Shown in pieces: positions 6,739-15,312 of a DNA stretch of 15,312 nucleotides. The stretch lies in contig NW_014012346.1 of the NCBI RefSeq assembly GCF_000611645.1, forward strand, positions 1 to 15,312. The letters are read 5' to 3'. The notes below the pieces were generated by a model. The model saw only the letters and a program-made list of their open reading frames with translations, made no database searches and was not told the origin of the DNA. The stretch is from Monoraphidium neglectum (lineage: Eukaryota; Chlorophyta; Chlorophyceae; Sphaeropleales; Selenastraceae). Each line of letters begins with the position of its first letter. Within the stretch, counting starts at the first letter, position 1. The position numbers and the translations under genes were made by a program.

Positions 6739-9700
6739 ATGAAGATGGATCAGACGCCGGCTTCAGACTTAGCCATGGCTATCCTCTCGGCACTGGGGCG
6801 CTTGAACGAGCGCTCAACATCTCGTGCTGCCGCTGAAGACTTGGCGCGTATGGTCTATGTGCTCGATCACAACAGCATGGGTGTGCTGGTGAACAGCATC
6901 GTCGGCCGTCTGGAGCCCAAGCCCTTTGCGCGCAAGGTGCCATGCACACGGCTGGAGCGGCCGCCGCGGCCTGCACCCTGGGATCAATCCGCACTCGCAC
7001 GGCTGCGGGCAGCAGCATGCCAGCGCCCTGATTGTCCATGTGCAGCCCATTGAACTCCTTATGCGGCTGCCTTACCCCATGCGTTGCCGTGCCGCGGCCC
7101 TGTCACAGGAGAGCACGCGGCTCCTGGGGCTGCTTGCGTCGCCGCCTTGCCCTGTCCGTGACGCGGTTCTGCAGCCGCCCATCCTGCCAAAGGTGCTGGC
7201 CCACATCAAACGGCTCATGCAGGTGCGGCCGCAGCCTACAGTGGCAGCCTGGGGCTCCTCTGCTCCGCTGCAAAACGAAAGCGGTTGAGGCTGTGCTCGC
7301 ATGCTTGCCCTTGGCAGCAAAACGAACATGCATGCACGCCCATACCCCATGCATGAGCACCTTGACATCAATCTGCACTTCTGCAATTCGCCGCATACTC
7401 GGCGCTCTGCAGGACGTCGATGCGTCAGTTCGGGACGCGTGCGTCGAGGCGCTGGCGGCGCTCGCCCACGCCGCCGCCCGCGCCGCCGGCGGCGCGCTCG
7501 CTGGCAGCAGCAGTGCCAACCCGTTCCTGCGCACGGTGTTTGAGTGTTTGGCGGAGCAGCGGAGGGAGTCGCAGACGGCGGCGGGGCAGGCGCTGCTGCA
7601 GGTGTGAAGGGCGCAGCAGGCGCTCGCATGCCCGCCTGGACCCACGCCCAATTTGCATCCTGGGCTGCCGTGGGACGCCTGTCTCCAAAGAGTGCGAGCA
7701 GCGTGTATATCGGTAGCGCTTATGAAACCTGATGCTTGCTGCCGGGGCCAACCTCATACTCCCATGCGCGTGCATGCGCATGCGTGCGCCCCATGCAGCT
7801 GGCGCCCGTCCTGCTTCCACTGGACAAGGACCTGGTCAAGGCGCTGCTGCGCTGCCTGAGGAACCCGGCCTTCCAGGGCTCCGCCGCGCTGCTGGCGGCG
7901 CTGGCGGGCACGGGCGCGGGCGAGCGGCGCGGCGCGGAGGGCCTTCTCAGGGTGAGGGCGGGCCCCGCGCCTCGGGGGCTGCCGTGCGTGTGGCCCCCGG
8001 ATGGTATATTCTGACACGCCAGAGGTGTCGCGGGCACCAGCAGCATTATCGAGCTCTGGCTGGCTGGTGACAACATGGCATGGCCCGAGTTCCCATCCCC
8101 GCCCTTTCCGGGGCACGCGATCCCGCTGCCCGCTGCGCAGGACGGCGCGTCTGCGTTCCTGCCTTACCTGCCGCACCTGATCGGCCAGCCGCCCAGCGGC
8201 GGCGCGGCTGCTGGTGCGGCGGCCGGCGGCAGCAGCACCGGCGGTGGCAGCGGCATCCTTGGCTGCCTACACAGCAAGGACTGGGCGGCGCGCCGAGCGG
8301 CGGCTGACGCGCTGACCGCGGCGGCGCTGCTGCTGGGGCCGGCCCTAGAGCCGGAGGGCGCGTGGGGGGTGGGCGACGCCTCGTCGCTGACGGGGCGGTG
8401 TGTGGCGGCGCTGGAGGCCGCTCGATTTGACAAGGTGCGAGGGCCGCGCGGACAGCTTGAGAGGCGTTTCCGCAAGGGCATGAGAGCGCATGCCTCTGTG
8501 TGCGGTGGGTTATGCACCGCAATTATGCTGCTGGCACCCATGCTGCTTGCTTCAGTTCTGGCGGGGCACCTTTGCGGTGCAGCTGGTGCTAGGGCCCCTC
8601 TCCCAGCGTGCCGGCTTGTGCGGCTGCGCTGGGATGCCTGCTGACGCATCTCACTCGGCTTCATCCTTGAGCTGACCACCCGCACTTTAACCTGGGGACA
8701 GGTCAAGGAGGCGCGGCAGTGCGCGCGCGAGGCGGCGGGCGCGCTTCAGGAGCTGCAGCGCTTCGCGCTGGAGGGCGGCGGCGACTGGGAGGCGGTGGCG
8801 GCGGAGTATGAAGGTGCGCCCGCCGCGCCTCAATCGCGGTGCCGCGAGCTATCAGTGCGTTCCGGCCTCACCAGGCTAGTGTCAGCGCGGGCCTCAGGAT
8901 CCCCTCTCACGTTGACGCCTCCAACTGTTGCCGTGCAGCAACCTTTCTGTCGGCACCTGGACCCTCGTCGGCGCAGCCCGGCGCGGCTTCGCCGCCGACG
9001 GGCGGCCGGCCGGCGTCCTCGGCCGCGGGCAGGGCGTCTGTGGCCGAGCGGTTCCACAGGGCGGCGACTCCCGAGGGCTTTGTGGCTGACGCGCGCCCCC
9101 TGGCAGGCTCTGGGCCCAGCGCCCGCACAAGGTGGGGCGCGTGCGAGGCGGCGCCGCAGCAGCGGGCGGCCGAGAAGGAGGATGAGTGCAGCGCTGGTAC
9201 AAGTGAAGAGCGAAGCAGCCTCCTTGCAGCGGCGCCAGCGGGGGACGGCCTGGGGGGCGGCAGCGGCAGCGGCGGCGCCAGCGGCAGCAGCAGCGTGGTG
9301 GGCGATGAAGGGGGGGATCCCCTCAGAGACCTTCAGCAGCGGATTGAGGCGGCGCTGCAGGAAGGCGGGGGGTCGGACGAGGGCGGAGGGGACGGGGAGC
9401 GGTCGGGACCAGAGCAGCCAGCGCCTATGGCAGCAGCAACCGCCGCGGAGGCGTCGGGACCGGCTCTGCGGTCGGGGCGCAGCAGCAGCAGCAGCAGTGT
9501 CCGCAGGGGTGAGCAGCCGGGCAGGCCGGCGGCGGGGCCTGCCGGCGCCAGCAGGCGCGCAACAGCGGAGGGGCGGCGCGGCGTCAGCGCCGGCGCCGTC
9601 GTTCAGGGCACGGGCGTAGGGGCCAGCGGCCGGCCGGGCGCCGCCGACCGCGCTCTGGCGAGCGGCAGCAGCAGCGGCAGGAGCAGCCGGCGGGGAACGG

Positions 9701-10272
9701 GCGAGGCCGCGGCGGCACAGCCGGGCGACGGCCAGCCCCGAATGCAGAACTGCGGCGCGCCTTTGCGGCCACCCAGCAGATCGGCGCGCGGTCTGGGTCG
9801 GTCATCGGCGGCGGCGGCGGCAGCCGACGAGGCAGCTGGCAGCCAGAACCCTGTCAGGGCGGCCGCGCGCCCCGCGTCTGCCAACAACGCGTCTGAAGCG
9901 CCCAAAGGTGCTTGCTGCGCGGCGTGCCTGGGCGCGTCGTGTGTGTGCACGTTCATGCGTGCGGCCTAACAGCACCTCAAAACCAAGCCTGTCAACCCCA
10001 TGTGCTCCCAGCATGACGTGAGCCTCACACAGTGTTCTTGCATGGGTGAATACCCACCACCTTGCAGGGGCCACGGCGACCGTGGTCGTCCCCGAGGCCG
10101 AGTGGCGCGAGGTTCGGGAGCAGCTACAGCACCTGCAGCAGCAGCAGCTGGCGATGGCAGCGATGATGCAGCAGCTGACCGAGAGCTCGGCCGCGGCGGC
10201 CGCGGCGCTGCAGGCGCGCATCGCCGTGCTGGAGGCAAGGGGAGCCACGTTGCCGCCGGCTTCAACACCACC

Positions 10273-10304
<32 letters not shown>

Positions 10305-11496
10305 GCCCAGCGGCGCAGCCGCAGTTGCACGCGGCCGGCGCGGCGTCGCCACGGCAGCAGCAGCCGCAGCTGCTCTACGGTGGGCGCTCGTCCCCTGGTT
10401 CCCTGGCGGCCCTGTCGCCGGGGCCGGCGGCCTTGCCTTCTGCAGCACAGACGCCGCCACCGGGCCGCCTTTCGGGGATGAGCCGGTCGGTGGATGACTG
10501 GAGCAGCAAATCTGCCCCCGGCAGGCCGCCCATCCTGCGGGTTGGGTCGGGCCTGTCTACATCTGCGTCAGCCCTGGCGGGCGTTGGGGTGAGCGGTGGG
10601 GCGTGATAGAGGAGGAGGCCGGCGCGCGCGGCTTCTGCGCAGCGCGATTCGCACGATGAATGCTTGCGTGCTTTACAAATGTGAGTGTTTCCTGATGCAT
10701 GGCAACCGTTATCAGCAATTGGTGAAGCCTGCGCAATCAGCATTGGCATGCCGCTCTTTCCGCGCGCGCTGCCGCCACCTGGCCGTCACCAGGCTTTGCT
10801 GGACGTCGGCGGAGGCGGGGCCGGCTTCTGCAGCCCCCTCACGCCGGCTGGCCCCTGCGACATCGAGGCCGCGTACGCTCAGGCGCTGCGCACGCCCTCC
10901 GACATGCACCTCATGCGCCTAATCATGAAGACCGGCCCCTGCTGGTCGGCGCTGTCCGAGCAAACCGCGGCGGGCCTGCTGGCGGCGTTCACGCGGTGCC
11001 TGCAGTCTGGCGTGATGCTGCACCGCGTGCTGCCGTGGCTGTGGCGCCTGGCGGATGAGGGCCGTGGGCCGTGTGAGGTGGCGCCGCGGGCGAGGCGCCA
11101 GCTGCTCGACGCGCTGATGTCATGCCCAGCGGCTGAAGACCTGCAGGTGTGGTGGTTGGGGCCCAGAGGATGGGGTAGTTGGGGTGGCGGTTTGTGGATG
11201 GGGTTGCGGCCCGTGGCATGGGCAGGTTTGGCGGGGGTGGCGCGGGGCAGGGGAGGGCGCAAGCGCCATGCGCTGAGCGGAGGACGTCCAGGCTTCTCCC
11301 GCGCGCAGGCTGGCCCTCGCATGCACAGGGGCGGGGCGCGCGGGCAGGTGTGGTGATGCGGCTGCACGGCCCTTTGCAGGCTGCGGACTGCGCCCATACA
11401 CATGCCCCCGGGGGCGCCGTGCTGCTGCCGCCGCAGGTTCAGGAGAAATTCAAGCTCCTGATTGACACGCTGCAGTCTGTGTGGTCGGAGGCGTGA
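6739..11496 (+). CDS. TORTIFOLIA1/SPIRAL2-like microtubule-associated protein, 10 exons
   Basis: Exons: 6739-6936, 7109-7222, 7413-7601, 7799-7951, 8141-8434, 8702-8813, 8939-9907, 10068-10588, 10793-11146, 11380-11496. All phases agree; 1006 aa. Residues 1-353 are helical HEAT repeats typical of the family: LEPKPFARK joining ESTRLLGLLA, VDASVRDACVEALAALA, the SKDWAARRAAADAL repeat, and RFDK joined across an intron to VKEARQCAREAAGAL. Residues 354-676 are a Gly/Ser/Ala-rich, probably disordered linker. Residues 686-735 form a coiled coil, followed by Q746-755. Residues about 870-1006 match the C-terminal helical domain: DIEAAYAQAL, HLMRLIMKTGPCWSALS, VLPWLWRLAD, EKFKLLIDTLQSVW. Plant members bind cortical microtubules and protect their minus ends, opposing katanin; an equivalent role in an alga is inference. 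The start is the first ATG of a short doublet (ATGAAGATG). Exon 2 could instead begin at 7046, adding 21 residues, but 7109 keeps the HEAT repeat continuous. Confidence 0.87.
10274..10303 (+). repeat. (CAG)10 trinucleotide repeat encoding poly-Gln
   Basis: Ten perfect CAG codons lie in exon 8 of the TORTIFOLIA1-like gene (Q746-755), just after the coiled coil. Further CAG-rich imperfect runs occur at 10129-10150 and around 10353-10370. Confidence 0.95.
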
Positions 11497-11840
11497 CCGT
11501 GTGGGCGGCAACTGGCCCGATGCGGCGTGCTCTCTGTACTGCTGACACGTGTTCATCCTCTGTTGTTGATTCAGGGCCTTGATGTTGAGGCTTGCAGAGT
11601 GATATGGGTACAGGAACATTTTGAGAACGCCAAGAGCGAGTAGGCACTCCGCACAGATGTCGAGCCGGTCTGCGCGCAGCGCGGAGCGTATCGCCACGCG
11701 GGCGCATGCTGTGCGCGCTTGAATCACCGAATGGAAAACTTCCATTTACGCTCACCCCGGGTGAACTTCTGGCATTCGCTGCGTTCCAATCAAACCAGAA
11801 CCTTTGTTTACGACGCACACAAAGCCTATTTATAGCAAGC

Positions 11841-13046
11841 ATGTCGCTGGCTCGCTGGCCGTCGGACGGAAGGATGATGGAGCTTCTCGTCAGTCCAGGC
11901 CGCCCGATCGCAGTTGGTGGGTTTCCTTAGGCCTTGTAATGCTGTGTCGTGGCCGTGCGGGCGCTGGGCTGACGGCTTGCACCTCTGGATGCCGCAGGCT
12001 CCCCTATGGACAATCTGGACATCTGCTGCGCCGACAAGCCCAGCCGTGAGTTTACATGACTGATGTTGCGTTGTTTTTGACGCTGCCGCGGCACGCAGCG
12101 GGCGCTCAAGCTGCTCCCGATGCTCTTTTCGCAGGGGCCACTTCGGGCAAGCGGGCGTGCGCGCTCAAGGCCAGCTACATGGAGGACTCCGGTACTTCGA
12201 GTGAAAGCGAATCTTGGCTGACGCTCGCGAACCTGGATGACTGGTGAGCCTCGGTAATTTATCGATCTGGCATGGTCAACAATGCCGACGATCATAAAGC
12301 CGACCTTTGACCGCCCCTCATTTGCAGGTTATCGACATCTGTGACACCACGTGCGGCCAATGCGGACTGCAGCTTTGAACGTATGGTGCCTACGCCGGCC
12401 ACAACAGGTATGTGTCACCACCGCATGCGCGCAAGGCGGTGGCGCCACAAGCACCCGCCTCAACATCTGCGTGCGTTGCCCTTGTGCACGTTGCTCTTGG
12501 AATGCGACAATATGTAATTACACATGCCCACAACATCAGCCCGTAGCTTCAGTGTGGCAATCTGACCCCGAGCTAGAGCAGAATGCATCAGGTGCATGCA
12601 CCACCCCTGCGCAAGCAACGTAGCACGCACCGCCCCAGCCACCCACACAGCCTGCCCGGAGCAACGAACGGCACTCTCACGGCACTCTCCCTCCCGCCAC
12701 CACAGAGCAAGTGCCCCAGAGCAAGCGCGTGGCGCCTAGCATCACCGGCAGGAAGCGCAGCGCGGAGCACGCGCCAGCCCCTGCACTATCGTGCGGCGCG
12801 GTGCGGGCACTGGCACCAGCGGCGGCGGCGGCAGCAGCGGCGGCGGCGCCTGCGGCGGCAGCCCCCGGCCCCTCGGGCGGCAAGCGGATGAAGCTCATGG
12901 ACGGCTCCCAGGCGCGGTCCTGGGTGGGCGTGATCCAGCCGTTCAGGAGCGTCGCCAAGCCGCACGCCTCCGCTGGCGTCCTGAGCGTTGGGGGCATCAA
13001 CGACGCGATACGGCGGCTGGAGGGAGAGCGGTACCCCTGGCGGTAA
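11841..13046 (+). CDS. Unrecognised protein with NLS-like motifs, 5 exons
   Basis: Exons: 11841-11916, 11998-12045, 12135-12243, 12328-12407 and 12706-13046. The phases (1,1,2,1) all close correctly, giving 217 aa. The order of segments is a short basic N-terminus, SPMDNLDICCADKPS (27-41), an acidic Ser/Glu patch with DSGTSSESESWLTLANLDDW, a basic cluster SKRVAPSITGRKR that looks like a nuclear localisation signal, an Ala-rich linker, GGKRMKLMDG, and a C-terminal block SWVGVIQPFRSVAKP then GVLSVGGINDAIRRLEGERY to the end. The C-terminal block has the look of a conserved motif, but I do not recognise it. A nuclear regulatory role is a guess from NLS and acidic patches. The start is uncertain: the same frame is open to an ATG at 11706, ATGs also lie at 11874 and 12006, and a TATTTATA sits at 11827-11834. 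Confidence 0.6.
11935..11939 (+). terminator. TGTAA, candidate poly(A) signal of the TORTIFOLIA1-like gene
   Basis: This is the first TGTAA I found after the stop at 11496, 438 nt downstream, a normal distance for a green-algal 3' UTR. It falls inside the proposed first intron (11917-11997) of the next gene, so the two transcription units would overlap on the same strand. Confidence 0.4.
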
Positions 13047-14070
13047 CCACGCGCGGCGCCCCGCGCATTCGCACGCGCGCGCAAGCGCAGCAGGCGCAGC
13101 CGCCGCGGCCGCGGGGCTCCCCAAGAGCGTCGTGGGGGCGCGGGCTGCACCCCTTGCCATCCGCTGGCGTGCGCGTCGCAGCCAGCGAGCCCCGCCGCGC
13201 CGGTCGGCTCTGAGGAAGAGCCGAATTTCCCAGGCACCCCGGGCCAGCCGCCCCCGTTGCGTTCCTTTTTTCCCTGCACTGACGTTTCCCGGTCTCGCGG
13301 CTTGCTGAGGATCCAGGCTGGCGGCACTCGGCGCAGCCCAAGCTCGTTGGACGCGCCTGTGTCGTTGCACACAACACACACGCGCCGCCACCACGTCGGC
13401 CGGAGCCGCCTCGCTATGTGCACGGTTTGATGCCAAATCACCACACGTGCACTGCAGCCCTGCCCAGGGTGAAAAACACACACGCGCACCTCCCGGAGGC
13501 CGGCGGGGGACGAGCAGGCTTCCAGCCGCCGCAGCCCCTGGCCACCCGTCTGCCGCCCCGGCAGGTTGTGGAGCCGGGTCCGCAGCCCAGTGCCTGCACC
13601 GAGCATTCACACGCACGGCTGCGCCCGCACCACCCGTGGGGGCGCGCCCCTTGTGCCAGGACTGCTCATTTGAGAGTGGCGCGGCCCCGGAATGCAGGGC
13701 CGGCCGAGCCAGCGGCCCGCAGCGGCTCCTGGGCACGTGCGCAGTGCCTCAATCAAACTTGTCTGCCTGCAACGAGGTTCCCTATTGTCGCCCCGCGGCC
13801 CGCAAAGCCCTGGGCGCCAAGCACTGCACGCCCGCCGCCCCCGGCGGGGCCGTCGGGCCGCCGCGCCTGCGCAAAAATCTTCCGTTGTGGTGCACTGCTT
13901 TCCCCTCATTTCGGCGGGGCCGCAGCGCGGCGCACGCGGGGCCACCGCAGCATGCCCTCGCAGGGCCGCGGCGGTGGGGCCTGCCTAGCAGGATGGTTTT
14001 GTTCTGAGAATGAGTCTGCGAGTGCACCGGTTGAGGGGCAGCGCCACACGGCAGCTGCCCCCTTCAAAAC
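13047..14070. other. GC-rich stretch without a convincing gene
   Basis: Several long open frames exist on both strands (for example plus 13418-14143 and minus 12786-13736). All translate to Arg/Pro/Ala/Gly/Cys-rich sequence with no motif, as expected for GC-rich noncoding DNA. Part is probably the 3' UTR of the 217-aa gene, although I found no TGTAA before 14604. Confidence 0.45.
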
Positions 14071-14076
14071 TATAAA
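14071..14076 (+). promoter_or_regulatory. TATAAA box
   Basis: TATAAA (in AAAACTATAAAACAG) stands out in otherwise very GC-rich DNA, 67 nt before the next ATG at 14143. The spacing fits a TATA box about 30 nt before a start site and a short leader. It could drive the small ORF that follows or a noncoding transcript. Confidence 0.4.
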
Positions 14077-14142
14077 ACAGCAGCCCGCGGCGGCTCCAGC
14101 TCCACCCTGCGTTTTGCCGGCTTTTGGATCTTGCCGCCCCTA

Positions 14143-14412
14143 ATGTTCCGGGTATCGGCTGTCACAAGATGCGCCCCGCTCTGCTCCGCCACACGCACGC
14201 ACTGCAACCCGCCGCGGCAGTCGGCCCGCGACAGGCCGCGCCCGGCACACCAATCCTGCACATCTGATTGCACTGACCCCAGGCGCGGCGCCGCCCAGCC
14301 CGCGCGGGCACCGCCTTGCGCGCCGCACCGCTCGCCGCCGCGAATTTGCTGCCCTCGCCGCTCGTTGGCGGCAAAAAGCTTTCGACGAATGCGCGAGTCT
14401 GAATTTCGATGA
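14143..14412 (+). CDS. Doubtful small ORF, Arg/Cys-rich, 89 aa
   Basis: This is the first ATG after the TATA box at 14071. It encodes 89 residues starting MFRVSAVTRCAPLCSATRTH, with 8 Cys, many Arg and Pro, and few acidic residues. The N-terminus resembles a mitochondrial presequence. A TGTAA at 14604 lies 190 nt past the stop. Against it, composition is what any GC-rich frame yields and no family is recognised. The ORF overlaps the likely 3' UTR of the convergent right-edge gene. It could also be a first exon with a donor inside. Confidence 0.2.
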   Translation: MFRVSAVTRCAPLCSATRTHCNPPRQSARDRPRPAHQSCTSDCTDPRRGAAQPARAPPCAPHRSPPRICCPRRSLAAKSFRRMRESEFR

Positions 14413-14419
14413 ATGCGCG
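14380..14419. repeat. 16-bp direct repeat, two copies
   Basis: TTTCGAYGAATGCGCG occurs at 14380-14395 and 14404-14419, differing by one base and spaced 24 bp start to start. Each copy contains TTTCGAYGAA. It may be a small local duplication; no function is assigned. Confidence 0.85.
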
Positions 14420-14456
14420 CACACCGCCGCAGGCGTTGCGCCCGTCCCCCCTCTGT

Positions 14457-14461
14457 TTACA
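14457..14461 (-). terminator. Candidate TGTAA poly(A) signal of the right-edge gene
   Basis: TTACA on the plus strand reads TGTAA on the minus strand, 260 nt past the stop of the right-edge gene (14721). A normal 3' UTR length supports it; the motif alone is weak. Confidence 0.45.
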
Positions 14462-14603
14462 AACCCCTCGATGCGCCCGCGGCGCTGCCAACGCGCATTC
14501 CGCGCTGGCCTGTGCGCGGCTTGCGAGAACACCCATACTGCTTGGAATGCCAAGGAGAAGGCAGGAATGTAGGGAATGTTGTGCCGGCCTTATTTTCCGC
14601 TCG

Positions 14604-14608
14604 TGTAA
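14604..14608 (+). terminator. TGTAA on the plus strand, owner unclear
   Basis: This is the first plus-strand TGTAA after 13046. It could end the small ORF at 14143-14412 or a very long 3' UTR of the 217-aa gene. It overlaps the convergent right-edge transcript, whose own candidate signal is at 14461-14457. Confidence 0.3.
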
Positions 14609-14720
14609 CCAACAGCCTGCAAGTTACTGTTTTGGTGTGTGCCAGTGTGTGTCAAATCCACAACAAATTGGGGATGTTCATCACCAGCATTCAGCTCTGA
14701 ACAGAATTCAAAATTAGGGT

Positions 14721-14775
14721 TCAGAAATCATCGCTGTCGTCGCCATCCAGCTCAATTGGCCGAGCTTGCCGCTCG

Positions 14776-14827
<52 letters not shown>

Positions 14828-15312
14828 CCCTGAACGCGGCTCGCTGCATCGCCATCTGCGCGGGCGGTCGGCGGGGGCGAGGCGCGTGCGTGCGGGCTGG
14901 CTGGTCAACATCTGGCGTGACTGGAGCACCCTGGCCACACGCCATGGTGTGGGCGCAGGGCGGGGGGTGCAGCAGCGGCGTCTGGATGTCCCAGGCTCCG
15001 TGCCCGCAGGCAATCGAGCCCACAACCCGCGCGTAAGCCCTGCTGTCTCCCGCTCGGCAACGCACAACATGTGCAGATGGAAAGCCCCACCTGCATGAGC
15101 CTCGCCCCCTGGCCGACCTTGGACGCCCCGCCGCTCTTGGCCGCCGCCGGCGCCTTGCCGCCGCCACCCCCGCCACCGCTTTGTTGTTGCTGCTGCTGCT
15201 GCTCGCTCCACAGTGATGCTGCTGAGACGAACCCTGCCGGCGGCCGGGGCGCCGCCTTTTTTGCAGGCGGGGCCGCCCGCCAGACGGAGCCGTCCGCCGC
15301 GCCGCCACCGCC
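14721..15312 (-). CDS. Unrecognised Gln/Gly-rich protein, last two exons, enters from right edge
   Basis: The penultimate exon (15312-15091, 74 codons in frame from the edge) includes AKKAAPRPPAGFVSAASLWS, then Gln7, Gly7 and ASKVGQGARLMQ. It ends at ATGCAG before a GTGGGG donor. The last exon (14855-14721) follows a GCGCAG acceptor in the same phase and encodes MAMQRAAFRG, 16 Gln and the acidic tail DERQARPIELDGDDSDDF before the stop. The join gives RLMQ-MAMQRAAFRG, a plausible continuous amphipathic helix. The Lys/Ala/Gly-rich body plus acidic C-terminus suggests a nuclear or nucleic-acid-associated protein, but I recognise no family. The 117 visible codons are only the C-terminal part. The last exon stays open upstream in its own frame, so other acceptors are possible. 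Confidence 0.6.
14778..14825 (-). repeat. (CAG)16 trinucleotide repeat (CTG on plus strand)
   Basis: Sixteen perfect units lie in the last exon of the right-edge gene and encode Gln16 near the C-terminus. A perfect, uninterrupted run of this length is expected to vary in length between strains. Confidence 0.97.

Noticed and set aside
8839..8938. Upstream part of the long plus-strand frame ending at 9969
   Set aside because: The open frame runs into intron 6. Phase and family fit place the exon start at 8939, so the first 34 codons of that frame are not coding. Likewise the codons after 9907 lie in intron 7.
12677..13736. Two long minus-strand open frames (309 and 316 codons)
   Set aside because: GC-rich shadows opposite the last exon of the 217-aa gene and its downstream region. 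Arg/Pro/Ala/Gly-rich and without a recognisable domain.
13418..14143. 241-codon plus-strand open frame
   Set aside because: Pro/Arg/Ala/Cys-rich throughout. A second plus frame over the same bases is equally open, which is typical of noncoding GC-rich DNA.
1..15312. CRISPR arrays, prophage, insertion sequences, operons
   Set aside because: No regularly spaced direct repeats, no transposase or phage genes. The intron-exon structure marks this as eukaryotic nuclear DNA.

Overview
The window looks like nuclear DNA from a GC-rich green alga (Chlorophyta). The genes are split by short GT-AG introns, low-complexity Ala/Gly/Ser/Gln tracts are common, and TGTAA, the usual chlorophyte poly(A) signal, lies behind several stops. 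One gene is a TORTIFOLIA1/SPIRAL2-type microtubule protein of the green lineage. There is no ribosome-binding-site or operon logic. All exon chains below were assembled by eye from splice motifs, phase agreement and family resemblance; no transcript data were used.

Layout, left to right. (1) 1-250, minus: 5' end of an unrecognised gene that leaves the window. (2) 251-1629: intergenic/3' UTR with a long (CG)n(CA)n microsatellite. (3) 1630-4066, minus: six-exon gene for an ADP-ribosylglycohydrolase-fold (crystallin J1/SelJ-like) protein of about 480 aa with an unusual N-terminal extension. (4) 4869-5190, plus: decayed reverse-transcriptase fragment of a LINE-type retrotransposon (catalytic YADD changed to YADA, two stops, one frameshift), followed directly by a 22-bp tandem repeat. 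(5) 5780-6250, plus: intronless antibiotic-biosynthesis-monooxygenase (ABM) fold protein, close to bacterial forms. (6) 6739-11496, plus: ten-exon TORTIFOLIA1-like protein of about 1006 aa, with N-terminal HEAT repeats, a disordered linker, a coiled coil with a Gln tract, and the C-terminal helical domain. (7) 11841-13046, plus: five-exon gene for an unrecognised basic/acidic patchwork protein of about 217 aa with NLS-like motifs. (8) 13047-14720: about 1.7 kb with no convincing gene, apart from a TATA box and a weak 90-codon ORF. (9) 14721-15312, minus: the last two exons of an unrecognised Gln/Gly-rich protein entering from the right.

The genes share no evident pathway; this reads as an ordinary nuclear neighbourhood. 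I see no CRISPR array, prophage, operon or defence island. The most interesting points are the ADP-ribosylglycohydrolase (N-terminal extension, altered metal-site residues and a possible 90-nt cassette exon), the complete TORTIFOLIA1-like gene, the orphan 217-aa protein whose first intron contains a poly(A) signal that could serve the gene upstream, and the dead LINE fragment.
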